NCBI RefSeq assembly: GCF_030263895.1
Contig: NZ_CP127161.1
Span: forward strand, 2,232,001 to 2,296,000
Length of the DNA stretch: 64,000 nucleotides
Source: Proteiniborus sp. MB09-C3
GTDB taxonomy: Bacteria > Bacillota > Clostridia > Tissierellales > Proteiniboraceae
Reading direction: 5' to 3'
Shown: piece by piece, positions 17,849 to 25,883 of the stretch
How positions within the stretch are numbered: position 1 is the stretch's first letter
Layout: each line of letters opens with the position of its first letter
Notes under the pieces: generated by a model
Seen by the model: the letters and a program-made list of their open reading frames with translations, nothing else
What the model was told of the DNA's origin: nothing
Databases searched by the model: none
Program-made: the position numbers and the translations under genes

Positions 17849-17877
17849 TGAGCTGCACCTGTATGTTTTGCAGCTCA
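17849..17877 (-). terminator. Hairpin after the SOD gene
   Basis: Perfect 9-bp stem (TGAGCTGCA / TGCAGCTCA; 17849-17857 and 17869-17877) starting 12 bases past the SOD stop on the minus strand. The T run is stronger on the plus-strand side. Confidence 0.6.
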
Positions 17878-17888
17878 TTTTTTAAATT

Positions 17889-18434
17889 TTAGAAGTATTT
17901 TGGTTGTATAACACCGCAAGCTAGTTTTTTACCTGAATTTCCTGCTGGCTGAGAGCGGTAATCATCTGGATTCTGATGTATTATTATGGATTTTCCAATT
18001 ACATCCCAAGGTTTAAATCTATTAGTGAAAAACTCCATTTCTGCATAACCATCATTAGAAAACAATACTGGAAAATCACCTGCATGATTTCCATGAGGCT
18101 GATTATCAGGATTCCAGTGATTGCCAGCAGATTTAAATGGGTCATTTGGATCGCCTATTTCACATACACCATTTTCATGTATATGAAAACCGTGGGGACC
18201 TATAGGCGAATTACCATTTCTAGCAGGTTCGTACTTAGGAAGGCCAGATACCTTAACCTTGACTTTCGTTCCACCGTTTTCTTCTTCAAAAGATACAACA
18301 CCTTGTATTTGCGGAGCAAAGGGTCCACCACGTATATATGCAACTGCTTTTGTATTATTTCTATATCCATAGTAATAGTCATAGTTTATATAAGGATTCA
18401 TATATGGATAATACATCATTTCATTATAATACAT
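17889..18434 (-). CDS. Cu,Zn superoxide dismutase family protein with Tyr-rich N-terminus
   Basis: 181 residues. The SOD fold runs from about residue 30 to the end with every metal ligand recognisable: HGFHIH (two Cu His), NHWNP (bridging His), QPHGNHAGDFP (Zn His, His, Asp), and IIIHQNP (last Cu His). The disulfide pair is CEIGD and ACGVI. The active-site Arg of GNxGxRLACG is Lys here (GNSGKKLACG). There is no signal peptide or lipobox. Instead the first 26 residues are packed with Tyr (MYYNEMMYYPY...YYYGYRN), as in cross-linked spore coat proteins. The ribosome binding site AAAGGAG is well spaced. Spore-coat location is inference from this tail and the neighbouring sporulation-type genes. 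Confidence 0.85.
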   Translation of the reverse strand: MYYNEMMYYPYMNPYINYDYYYGYRNNTKAVAYIRGGPFAPQIQGVVSFEEENGGTKVKVKVSGLPKYEPARNGNSPIGPHGFHIHENGVCEIGDPNDPFKSAGNHWNPDNQPHGNHAGDFPVLFSNDGYAEMEFFTNRFKPWDVIGKSIIIHQNPDDYRSQPAGNSGKKLACGVIQPKYF

Positions 18435-18607
18435 AATTCTTACTCCTTTCTTTATTTATTTGTATAATATATACTTATGTTTTCACTTATCTTAGGGTGA
18501 TTTAATATCTTTTAGACCTGTTGAAGGAAAAACAATCTAAATGTTGAATAATAGAAATAGCAAAAATATTTTAATTAAAATATGAATTGTTCCAAGGAGT
18601 GTTCTAT

Positions 18608-18883
18608 GTGGTAATTATAGAAATGCTTTATTATGCTACTTTGGTTCTATGCTTTTTTCTTATTCTTGATGTTGTCTTAACCATATTAAATACAAAATTT
18701 AAACTAGAATGGAAGATTGCCAAGATTACAAATACAATTTTTCTTGCTCTACTTTTTCTATCTGTAAATAGATTATTAGGAAAACTTCCTAATAATAATC
18801 TCTACGATTATCTGCTAGTCATTTTTAATGGTGGTTTATTTATAGTTGGTAGCATCGTTTCTAAAAATATTATGAAAGATTAA
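18608..18883 (+). CDS. Small membrane protein, unknown
   Basis: About 91 residues with three hydrophobic segments (near 5-25, 38-53, 65-83). The GTG at 18608 is preferred because AAGGAG at 18594-18599 is eight bases upstream; an upstream TTG frame would bury that site in the coding region. No family recognised. It precedes the hemerythrin gene, but a promoter with a dyad separates them. Confidence 0.6.
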   Translation: MVIIEMLYYATLVLCFFLILDVVLTILNTKFKLEWKIAKITNTIFLALLFLSVNRLLGKLPNNNLYDYLLVIFNGGLFIVGSIVSKNIMKD

Positions 18884-18892
18884 ATCCAAAAT

Positions 18893-18923
18893 TTGCTTTT
18901 ATCTATTAAAAGCGTGGTATAAT
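18893..18923 (+). promoter_or_regulatory. Hemerythrin promoter with adjacent dyad
   Basis: TATAAT (18918-18923) preceded by TGG forms an extended -10; a weak TTGCTT lies at 18893-18898. A perfect 7-bp inverted repeat (GCTTTTA/TAAAAGC, 18895-18901 and 18907-18913) fills the spacer and could be a terminator end of the previous gene or an operator. Confidence 0.5.
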
Positions 18924-18952
18924 CTAGTAAAGGATTAAAGGAGGAAGGATAT

Positions 18953-19354
18953 ATGATTTTTAAGTGGAAAGATAACTTTAGCATTGGAATTGAGGAAATT
19001 GACAAACAACATAAAAGATTATTTGAGATTGGAGGGGAAATATATAATTTAGCAATTTTAAAAGATGGACAAGACCATTATGATGAAATTATTAGGCTAT
19101 TAAATAGCTTAAAGGATTATACAGTATATCACTTTGGATTTGAAGAAAATTTGATGAAAAAGTATAATTACGAGGATATTGAGAAGCATAAAGGGCAGCA
19201 TGATAAGTTTATCGAAAAATTGAATGAAATAGAGACTCAAGATATAGATTCCAGACAAAAAAAGGTTGTTCTAGATATTTTAGATTTTGTAATCAACTGG
19301 ATATCTAGTCATATACTAGGGTCAGACTTTAAGTACAAGGATATTATTAAATAA
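18953..19354 (+). CDS. Bacteriohemerythrin
   Basis: 133-residue four-helix O2-binding di-iron protein. All ligands are in place: His20 (DKQH), His60 and Glu64 (HFxxE), His79 and His83 (HxxxH), His120 and Asp125 (HILGSD). No targeting signal, so it is cytosolic. Such proteins store, deliver or sense oxygen and protect oxygen-labile enzymes in anaerobes; which of these applies here is inference. AAAGGAGGAAG precedes the ATG. The following 116-residue ORF begins 12 bases after the stop and is likely co-transcribed. Confidence 0.95.
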   Translation: MIFKWKDNFSIGIEEIDKQHKRLFEIGGEIYNLAILKDGQDHYDEIIRLLNSLKDYTVYHFGFEENLMKKYNYEDIEKHKGQHDKFIEKLNEIETQDIDSRQKKVVLDILDFVINWISSHILGSDFKYKDIIK

Positions 19355-19365
19355 AGGATGAGTTT

Positions 19366-19716
19366 ATGGATTTAAAACAATTTGGCTTTAATTTTGAAAG
19401 TGATTTTAATGTAAGGGTATTAAGAGAAGATGATATAGACATTGACCTTATAATTCCTTTAGATAATAAAGCACTAGATTTGTACTTTGATGAAATGCCA
19501 AATTATATGGGAAAAAGAATTCAATGTCCTATGATTAAAAATATAATAATAAGATTTAGTAAGCTTAAAGACAATTCATTATGTACAATTCATTTTCTAA
19601 GAAGCATTGACTTACATTCATCTGTAATAAATTTTGAAATTGATTACAGACATATAAAGCTTGAAATTAAGGATTTAAAATATTCTGCTACATTAAAAAT
19701 TTTAAAAAATAAATAG
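19366..19716 (+). CDS. Hypothetical 116-residue protein downstream of hemerythrin
   Basis: Soluble-looking protein rich in beta-type alternation (NVRVLREDDIDIDLIIPLD; VINFEIDYRHIKLEIKDLKYSATLKIL). No cysteine cluster, signal or membrane segment. I do not recognise a family. AAAGGATG is close before the ATG, with a 12-base gap from the hemerythrin stop and a 13-base gap to the peptidase start. It therefore reads as the middle gene of a three-gene transcript. Confidence 0.65.
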   Translation: MDLKQFGFNFESDFNVRVLREDDIDIDLIIPLDNKALDLYFDEMPNYMGKRIQCPMIKNIIIRFSKLKDNSLCTIHFLRSIDLHSSVINFEIDYRHIKLEIKDLKYSATLKILKNK

Positions 19717-19728
19717 GAGGGTGAATTT

Positions 19729-20970
19729 ATGAATAAGGAACTTTACATAACTACTAGAAAAAAAATAATGGATAATGTGGAAGATAACTCTTTGCTTGTT
19801 TTATTTTCTGGTACAGCTCCACATAAATCTGCTGATGCAGATTATGATTTTATTGTAAATAAAAACTTTTTTTACATGGTAGGAATTGAAAGAGAAAAAT
19901 TTATATTGTTAATTGAAAAAAGAAACAAAAAATTGAAGGAAACGTTATTTATAGATAAAGTAACACCACTGGAGGAAAAATGGACTGGCTTTAGGATGAA
20001 AGAAGACGAGGCTAAATCAATATCTGGAATAGAGAGTATTGAACCATTAGGGTATTTTAACGACTATTTAAATAGTATATTGTTTAATAATGACTATTCA
20101 AACCTTTACTTAGATTTAGAAAGACGTGGATGGGATTCGGATGAAACCAAAGCATTAAAATTAGCAAAGAACATTAGAGATAAATACCCACATATCAATA
20201 TAAATAATTCATATAGCATAATAGCAAAATCTAGAATGGTAAAAACAACAGAAGAAATTGAAATGATTAAAAAGGCAATAGATATTACAAATCAAGGGAT
20301 AAAAAGGATGATGGAAAAATCAAAGCCAGGAATGATGGAATACCAGCTTGAAGCCTATTTTGACTTTGAATTAAAGACACTAGGAGCAAAAAGACATTCA
20401 TTTAATACAATTGCTGCTTCAGGAGAAAATGCAATCGTATTGCATTATGGAGAAAACAATTGTGAAATGAAGGACGGAGACCTTATCCTATTTGATTTAG
20501 GTGCTGAATATAATAATTACTGTGCAGATATCTCTAGAACTTTTCCAGTCAACGGAAGATTTACAGAAAGACAAAAAGAAATATATAATATAGTGCTAAA
20601 ATCCCAGCTTGAGACAATTAAAGCGGTTAAACCAGGTCTTCCTTTTAAAGAGCTAAATAATGTTACCAAAAAGGTTTTGATTGAAGAGTGTAAAAAGAAT
20701 GGACTTATTAAAGAAGATGAAGAAATTATTAAGTATTATTATCATGGAGTAAGTCATTACTTAGGACTAGATACTCATGATGTAGGAGGTCGCGAAGTAA
20801 ATCTAGAGCCAGGAATGGTGCTTACTATAGAGCCAGGATTGTATATTGAAGAGGAAGGAATAGGAATTAGAATAGAGGATAATGTAGTAGTGACAGAAGA
20901 TGGATGTGAAAATCTATCAAAGGATATTATAAAATCGGTTGAGGAAATAGAAGCTTTTATGAATAAATAA
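19729..20970 (+). CDS. Xaa-Pro aminopeptidase (M24B)
   Basis: Metallopeptidase releasing N-terminal residues before proline; the AMP_N plus pita-bread architecture is clear in 413 residues. Ligands seen: Asp256 (FDLGAEY), Asp267 (CADISRTFP), His343 (GVSHYLGLDTHD), Glu368 (TIEPGLY) and Glu383 (GIRIEDN). The N-terminal domain carries GTAPHKSADADYDF, typical of PepP-type rather than short PepQ-type enzymes. AGGAGGGTG precedes the ATG. It is the last gene of the hemerythrin unit and ends in a terminator overlapping the stop. Likely function is peptide recycling in an amino-acid fermenter. Confidence 0.92.
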   Translation: MNKELYITTRKKIMDNVEDNSLLVLFSGTAPHKSADADYDFIVNKNFFYMVGIEREKFILLIEKRNKKLKETLFIDKVTPLEEKWTGFRMKEDEAKSISGIESIEPLGYFNDYLNSILFNNDYSNLYLDLERRGWDSDETKALKLAKNIRDKYPHININNSYSIIAKSRMVKTTEEIEMIKKAIDITNQGIKRMMEKSKPGMMEYQLEAYFDFELKTLGAKRHSFNTIAASGENAIVLHYGENNCEMKDGDLILFDLGAEYNNYCADISRTFPVNGRFTERQKEIYNIVLKSQLETIKAVKPGLPFKELNNVTKKVLIEECKKNGLIKEDEEIIKYYYHGVSHYLGLDTHDVGGREVNLEPGMVLTIEPGLYIEEEGIGIRIEDNVVVTEDGCENLSKDIIKSVEEIEAFMNK

Positions 20971-20996
20971 AGAGAAGTTTTCACTTCTCTTTATTT
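20965..20996. terminator. Bidirectional terminator, peptidase/AlaX
   Basis: Perfect 13-bp stem (20965-20977 with 20984-20996), loop TTTTCA, overlapping the peptidase stop codon and placed just before the convergent AlaX stop at 21010. Confidence 0.8.
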
Positions 20997-21009
20997 ATAT
21001 ATAGATATT

Positions 21010-22212
21010 TCAAATCCTTTTTTCCAATAGTTCTAGGCTTTTTTCAATAAGAGAAGTAATATTAGCTGTATTTGTCCCTCCACCTTGTACAAGCTCAGGA
21101 GTTCCTCCTCCTTTTCCATTAATAATGCTGATCACGGAGTCAAATATTTCTTTCATATTGATGTCAAGGTTTTCTGATCTACCCATTAATATATGACATT
21201 TATTTTGGTTTTCTACAATACAAAGTATACAAACAGTATTAGAGTAAGCTAATATGTGTGATATTGCATATTTAGCCATTTTAAGGTCAAAACCATATAA
21301 TATTTTGTGTACTATTTTCACATTATTTTTCGTATAACTTTCACTAATCAGATCACTAATTTGATATTTTAATAATTCCGTCTTAATATCTGATAATTCT
21401 TTCTCCAATAGTTTACAATCATCATATAACTTTTTTACTGCATTATATGTGTCTATATCCTTAGAAGATAGTAGAGTTGAAATATTGTTAATGTGGTAAT
21501 TTTTTAGCGTATAATCTTTTAAAGCTCTATAACCACATACAAACTCAATTCTGGTATTGCCCTTATACCTTTCCCACTTTCTTATTTTAACTATTCCTAC
21601 TTCTCCAATATTCCTGACATGGGTTCCAGCACAAGGGGTAATATCAACATTTTCTATCTCCACAATTCTGATATTCTTGTCCACTGTTGGAAGCTTTCTA
21701 AGGGGAATAGAAGGGATATCCTTGTTTTCTATAGGATAAGTTTTTACTGGAAAATTACTATATATTATTTCATTGGCAAATCTTTCGATTTTTTCTACGT
21801 CATTCTCCGAAAGTGTTGGTATAGCCACATCAATATATACATAATCACGTCCTATGTGCATTCCAATAGTATTTGCATTATATAATTTATAGATGACTGC
21901 AGAAAGTAAATGCTGTCCAGTATGCTGCTGCATATGGTCAAAGCGAGTATCCCAATCAATGGCCATATTGACTATATTAGAATGTATGTTATCTTCTAGG
22001 ACGTGAATGATCTCATCATTTTCCTCGTATACATCAATAACCTTAAAATCATTTATGGTAGCCTTATCCATAGGCTGACCTCCAGATAAATGAGGATATA
22101 TTATAGTTCTATTTAATGTAATATAGAATTTGCTATTAGAATATTCTTTTTTAATAATTTTTGCTGTAAGTTCCTTCAAATAGGGATTTTCTAGATATAT
22201 TTTTTCTGTCAT
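21010..22212 (-). CDS. Alanyl-tRNA editing protein, AlaX-L type
   Basis: Free-standing editing domain that deacylates mischarged Ser/Gly-tRNA(Ala). About 400 residues: an AlaRS-like N-terminal beta-barrel, the zinc/active site HTGQH (His97, His101) with CAGTH (Cys194, His198), then a coiled linker and a C-terminal DHHA1-type domain ending GGGTPELVQGGG. This is the long class with oligomerisation domain. I start it at 22212 because AAGGAAGGATGA is well spaced there. An upstream ATG at 22233 overlaps the preceding stop as ATGA but has no ribosome binding site of its own. The convergent neighbour shares a terminator. Confidence 0.9.
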   Translation of the reverse strand: MTEKIYLENPYLKELTAKIIKKEYSNSKFYITLNRTIIYPHLSGGQPMDKATINDFKVIDVYEENDEIIHVLEDNIHSNIVNMAIDWDTRFDHMQQHTGQHLLSAVIYKLYNANTIGMHIGRDYVYIDVAIPTLSENDVEKIERFANEIIYSNFPVKTYPIENKDIPSIPLRKLPTVDKNIRIVEIENVDITPCAGTHVRNIGEVGIVKIRKWERYKGNTRIEFVCGYRALKDYTLKNYHINNISTLLSSKDIDTYNAVKKLYDDCKLLEKELSDIKTELLKYQISDLISESYTKNNVKIVHKILYGFDLKMAKYAISHILAYSNTVCILCIVENQNKCHILMGRSENLDINMKEIFDSVISIINGKGGGTPELVQGGGTNTANITSLIEKSLELLEKRI

Positions 22213-22229
22213 GTAATCATCCTTCCTTT

Positions 22230-23252
22230 TCATAAGGTAGAAAAATCCTTAATTATCATAATGTCGTCATTTTTAATATAAAATATTCTTTTATTCTTAT
22301 CTATCACTTTATAGTATTTTCCTGTTAAATTCAATAGGTAATCTACAGTTTGAGTTGTATCTTCTAAGATTCCTACCTCGGTATTTTGTGAGATAATTTT
22401 GCCTTCAGACATAATAAATGAATTGTAGGGTTCACTCCAAACTAATTTGACATCAAAGCTATTTTGTCCTATCAGTTTATAATCAGAGGAGGCAGAGAAA
22501 CTAGAAGAGTCTAGGGATTCATACTTTGACAAGGTTTTTGATACATTTATTATAATATTTTCTTTTTCTAAGTTTATGTTATCAACAACACTACTATCTG
22601 TGATTTTATACCATTTAGGTTCAGGAGTCTCTGGATCGCTCCATTTTTCGAAATAATATGCTGTGTAATCTATAGATTGGCGAAATACCTCTATAAATTC
22701 ACCGTCAGTTTCTGAAAATACTCTTACAAAATTATCTATGAAGTATGCTCCGATCATTTCATCAAGAATTTCTTCAGTTACTATAAAAGATTTTTTTGAA
22801 GATTCAATTCTAATAGCAGATACATTCTTTATATTGCATAGATCTTTAATAATGTTTGAAAGTATATATCTGTCCTCATATAGACGATATATACCTATTA
22901 CACCTTGATCCTTAGATAAATTGACAGATATGATTAGGTCCTCTACATTATCATGGATTATATCGAAGGGATATAAATATATATCTATGAATTCTATGTA
23001 ATTTAACCAATTTTCATATCCTAAATCCTTAAGAACTATTTTTTTAATTGAATTAGTCGATAATTCTTTTATATCACTATTTTCAGAAAAAAAATTATCT
23101 ACCAATTTTTTACTGAGTATGTTATTAAACACCCCAATTTGATTAAAAACCAAATCATCGGTTACAGATGAGTAGTAAATCTTGAAGGTAAATAAACATG
23201 CAATGAATAACACTAATATTATTGGCAACAAATGATTTTTATTTTTTATCAT
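22230..23252 (-). CDS. Membrane-anchored extracytoplasmic protein, unknown
   Basis: 340 residues with one N-terminal hydrophobic segment (about 9-27) after a short basic start, so it is probably anchored with its bulk outside. The rest is mixed alpha/beta, with many aromatic residues and a Ser-rich patch (ESLDSSSFSASS). No catalytic motif is recognised. It lies directly upstream of the AlaX gene on the same strand with little or no gap, so the two form a transcript. It is divergent from the Crp-type regulator at 23417. Confidence 0.65.
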   Translation of the reverse strand: MIKNKNHLLPIILVLFIACLFTFKIYYSSVTDDLVFNQIGVFNNILSKKLVDNFFSENSDIKELSTNSIKKIVLKDLGYENWLNYIEFIDIYLYPFDIIHDNVEDLIISVNLSKDQGVIGIYRLYEDRYILSNIIKDLCNIKNVSAIRIESSKKSFIVTEEILDEMIGAYFIDNFVRVFSETDGEFIEVFRQSIDYTAYYFEKWSDPETPEPKWYKITDSSVVDNINLEKENIIINVSKTLSKYESLDSSSFSASSDYKLIGQNSFDVKLVWSEPYNSFIMSEGKIISQNTEVGILEDTTQTVDYLLNLTGKYYKVIDKNKRIFYIKNDDIMIIKDFSTL

Positions 23253-23416
23253 AATTACACCGCCTTATCAAAACACTAGTAATAGCTTTATATAATTACT
23301 ATTTTTTCAAATATATATTTATTCGAGCAATAATTAAATAATTTATTTATGCTTTGTTTTTTAGTATAATGGGTTAAAGCTAATGGATGAAATAGAAAAT
23401 ATGAATAGGTGATAAT

Positions 23417-24103
23417 ATGTCCATAATTGAATATTTAAAAAAGATACCTTTATTTGAAGGCATGAATTATGAAGAATTACAAAAGCTTGAGAAAATAACA
23501 AAAGAAAGATCATATAAAAAAGGAAGTACAATCATTATTGAGGGTGAAAAAAGTGAAAATGTATTTATAATTAAAACCGGTAAAGTAAAGATATTTAAAA
23601 CTAGTAATGATGGAAGAGAAATAATTTTAGATATAAAGGGTAAATCAAAAATATTTGCTGAAGTTACGCTTTTTGATGGTGGGAAAAACCCAGCTACTGT
23701 TGTAGCTATTGAGAGTAGTGTTATTTTAAGTATCAGCAATGAGGATTTAGAAAATATAATTAGAGAAAATCCAGATATGGCATTGAATATAATAAAGGTA
23801 TTAAATAAAAGATTAAAGGATGCTCAATCAAGAATTAAAAACATGGCAATTAATGATACCTATGTTAGGACTGCTCAAGCTCTTCTTAAGCTAATAGATA
23901 AATATGGTACGGAGATAGAGGATGGAGCTATGGAATTAACTTTAAATCTTACTAGAGAAGAGCTGGCTGGATTGGTGGGGACATCTAGAGAGACTGTAAG
24001 TAGGGCAATAAGTCAATTTAGTAAAGAAAAGGCTATAAAAATAATTGGACGAAGGATAATTATTCTTGATAAAAATAAACTAAGTAAATGGTTGAATCAA
24101 TAA
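23417..24103 (+). CDS. Crp/Fnr-family transcription regulator
   Basis: 228 residues: N-terminal cyclic-nucleotide-binding-type beta roll (about 10-120), a long dimer helix, and a winged helix-turn-helix (TREELAGLVGTSRETVSRAISQF, about 176-198). The protein has no cysteine, so it cannot carry an Fnr iron-sulfur cluster or an ArcR-style redox Cys. The effector is unknown. A TATAAT at 23365-23370 precedes it. The gene is divergent from the membrane-anchored protein at 22230-23252 and could regulate that transcript; that is inference. It lies within a group containing hemerythrin and SOD genes. Confidence 0.9.
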   Translation: MSIIEYLKKIPLFEGMNYEELQKLEKITKERSYKKGSTIIIEGEKSENVFIIKTGKVKIFKTSNDGREIILDIKGKSKIFAEVTLFDGGKNPATVVAIESSVILSISNEDLENIIRENPDMALNIIKVLNKRLKDAQSRIKNMAINDTYVRTAQALLKLIDKYGTEIEDGAMELTLNLTREELAGLVGTSRETVSRAISQFSKEKAIKIIGRRIIILDKNKLSKWLNQ

Positions 24104-24235
24104 TCCATATATTGGAGTGTTAAATCAACTAGCAGATATATTAGTTTATCTTTATTCTCTTTTTAGCGTATAATGAATATATAGCGTTATTAAACAACCT
24201 AGTATTTATAACATAAAAGGAGGTGCTTTCATTAT

Positions 24236-24805
24236 ATGCTAAAAGACATAGTTACAGATTTTAAAGAATTCATTGATTTCTTTGCAATGAAGTATAAATA
24301 CGATAATAGAGGGATTCTGAAAAAATTCAAACTAAGAAGTGGTCTGAATAAGCAACTAAGTGAAGAGGAGTGGTATGAACTATTTATTATTAAATCGGCT
24401 TTGAATCATTGTGCAAAGTTTTTACTAATAAAGTATTATGAGGATAATGAGAAAATAGCTAGTAAAATAAATAAAAAAGGCTTAGATAAATGGAGAAATC
24501 TAGTATCTAATATAGAGCAACAGTTGGGTATATTATATGAGATTGCAGAAAAAGACTGTGGAAGGATAGATTGTTTAAAATTTGCATTTAATGAAAGTGA
24601 ATTTGATTTATATAAAATTGATGACGAACTAGCAACTTATATTATTGATAAATCTATTAATTATGATTTAAGTGGATATCCTGATAATATAATATATCAA
24701 ATATTTACGCCTTTATATTATGATGAAAAAAGAACAAGTATGAATCTACAATTATTTTACAAGCCTGCTAATGCAATAGAATATGTATTATCCCTAAATG
24801 CTTAA
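24236..24805 (+). CDS. Hypothetical 189-residue protein
   Basis: Soluble, mostly helical by composition, with four cysteines, two of them in DCGRIDC. The N-terminal DFKEFIDFFAMKYKYDNRGILKKF and a later EEEWYELFIIKSALNHCAKFLLIKYYED look like a helical bundle. I do not recognise the family. AAAGGAGGTG lies 12 bases before the ATG, slightly long. It ends immediately before a 160-bp palindromic repeat. Confidence 0.6.
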   Translation: MLKDIVTDFKEFIDFFAMKYKYDNRGILKKFKLRSGLNKQLSEEEWYELFIIKSALNHCAKFLLIKYYEDNEKIASKINKKGLDKWRNLVSNIEQQLGILYEIAEKDCGRIDCLKFAFNESEFDLYKIDDELATYIIDKSINYDLSGYPDNIIYQIFTPLYYDEKRTSMNLQLFYKPANAIEYVLSLNA

Positions 24806-24806
24806 A

Positions 24807-24966
24807 AAGAAAACCTTCATGGAAGGAGCACTGAAAAAGTCTTTTTTGTCATACTGAGTCCTAGCAAAGAATCTGTTAAATATTGAAAACATACATCTTT
24901 AGCTAAGGTGCAGAGTGACATGTAGAATTCAAACTTTTTCAGTGATCTCCATTTAAAGGTTTTCTT
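24807..24966. repeat. 160-bp imperfect palindromic element
   Basis: Nested inverted repeats between convergent genes. Outer arms AAGAAAACCTT / AAGGTTTTCTT (24807-24817, 24956-24966) are perfect over 11 bp. Inner arms CACTGAAAAAGT / ACTTTTTCAGTG (24829-24840, 24933-24944) are perfect over 12 bp. Imperfect GGAG/CTCC pairing lies between them. The interior contains TGTCATACTGAG...AAGAATCT and GAGTGACAT, a pattern resembling dispersed palindromic intergenic repeats of other bacteria. It encodes no protein and may be a non-autonomous MITE/REP-type unit that now acts as a terminator. The right outer arm ends two bases before the neighbouring gene's stop codon begins. Confidence 0.7.
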
Positions 24967-24967
24967 C

Positions 24968-25378
24968 TTAATAGTCATCCTCATATAAATCATCTTCACC
25001 ATAATCTTCATCTTCTTCGTATAATTCCTCATCTTCAAAATCTTCATCATAGTCTTCACTTAGGTAGTTTATATAAGTGCTTTCAATGGAATCATCATTT
25101 TCGCCACTTTGAATTTTATCAATTTTGTCCCTAATATAGTTACTAATATCGTATAGGGCTTCATTATCAAATATTTCTGCGACTTCATCTAAAACTTCAA
25201 CTATTACATCTACAATATTAGATAAACCAAATATGAAATCTTCTTCATCCTCAAACTCTTTTTCTGAAGTAATATTAGATATAATATCTAATGCTACTTC
25301 AACATTATCGAAGCTACTATAATAAATTTCATCATAGAGCTTGTTTAATTCATTCAATTCGATTTTTAATCTACTCAT
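24968..25378 (-). CDS. Acidic hypothetical protein with Asp/Glu/Tyr tail
   Basis: 136 residues. The first 95 are an ordinary acidic helical sequence. The last 35 are almost entirely Asp, Glu and Tyr (SEDYDEDFEDEELYEEDEDYGEDD...). TAGGAGG lies close before the ATG. No family recognised. Such tails are seen on proteins that bind basic partners or metals, but nothing specific can be claimed. The stop abuts the palindromic element. Confidence 0.65.
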   Translation of the reverse strand: MSRLKIELNELNKLYDEIYYSSFDNVEVALDIISNITSEKEFEDEEDFIFGLSNIVDVIVEVLDEVAEIFDNEALYDISNYIRDKIDKIQSGENDDSIESTYINYLSEDYDEDFEDEELYEEDEDYGEDDLYEDDY

Positions 25379-25640
25379 AAAAAACCTCCTATAAATTTAA
25401 TAGCTACAAAAAAATGTAAAAATAATAAATTTTTTGTAATACACTTACTTAAAACTTGAAATAATATTAAGGTCTTTTTAAAATAAGTATGAAGGAAAAA
25501 TTAAATAAATGACAAAATGAACTGCTATTAAATTCTAAATATAATAAATTTTACTCAAAAGAAAGGAAGATTTCAACAATTATCATGATACAAAATACGA
25601 GGTAATTCCCTATAAATCATGATTTTTAACAACTTTTCTA

Positions 25641-25649
25641 TGTTATAAT
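25641..25649 (+). promoter_or_regulatory. Extended -10 promoter of the DUF4177-MoxR operon
   Basis: TGT followed by TATAAT (25644-25649), 20 bases before the DUF4177 start. No strong -35 box, as usual for extended -10 promoters. Confidence 0.5.
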
Positions 25650-25669
25650 ACAGTGGGAGGTAGTATTTT

Positions 25670-25858
25670 ATGAAGAAATTTGAGTATAAAATAGAAAATA
25701 TAAAAGCCTTTGGTGTAACATCATTAGTATTGACGAAAGAGCATGAAAAGAAGTTTAATGCATTAGGAGCAGAAGGATGGGAGCTAGTAAGCTTAAAGTC
25801 ACTAAACAATCCAAGAAATTTAATTGTGGTGTTCAAAAGGGAAATAATAGAAGGCTAA
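25670..25858 (+). CDS. DUF4177-type small protein
   Basis: 62 residues with the DUF4177 pattern: FEYKIENI at the start, then NALGAEGWELVSL and a closing hydrophobic strand with KRE. The fold is a small alpha/beta unit; the function is unknown. TGGGAGG is eight bases upstream of the ATG. It lies 25 bases before the MoxR gene and is likely its first operon partner. Confidence 0.7.
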   Translation: MKKFEYKIENIKAFGVTSLVLTKEHEKKFNALGAEGWELVSLKSLNNPRNLIVVFKREIIEG

Positions 25859-25883
25859 GTATAATTGAAAATGGGGGAATAGT

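Noticed and set aside
17976-18467. 163-codon plus-strand reading frame opposite the SOD gene
   Set aside because: It lacks a good ribosome binding site, and its translation is a shadow of a well-supported SOD with all metal ligands.
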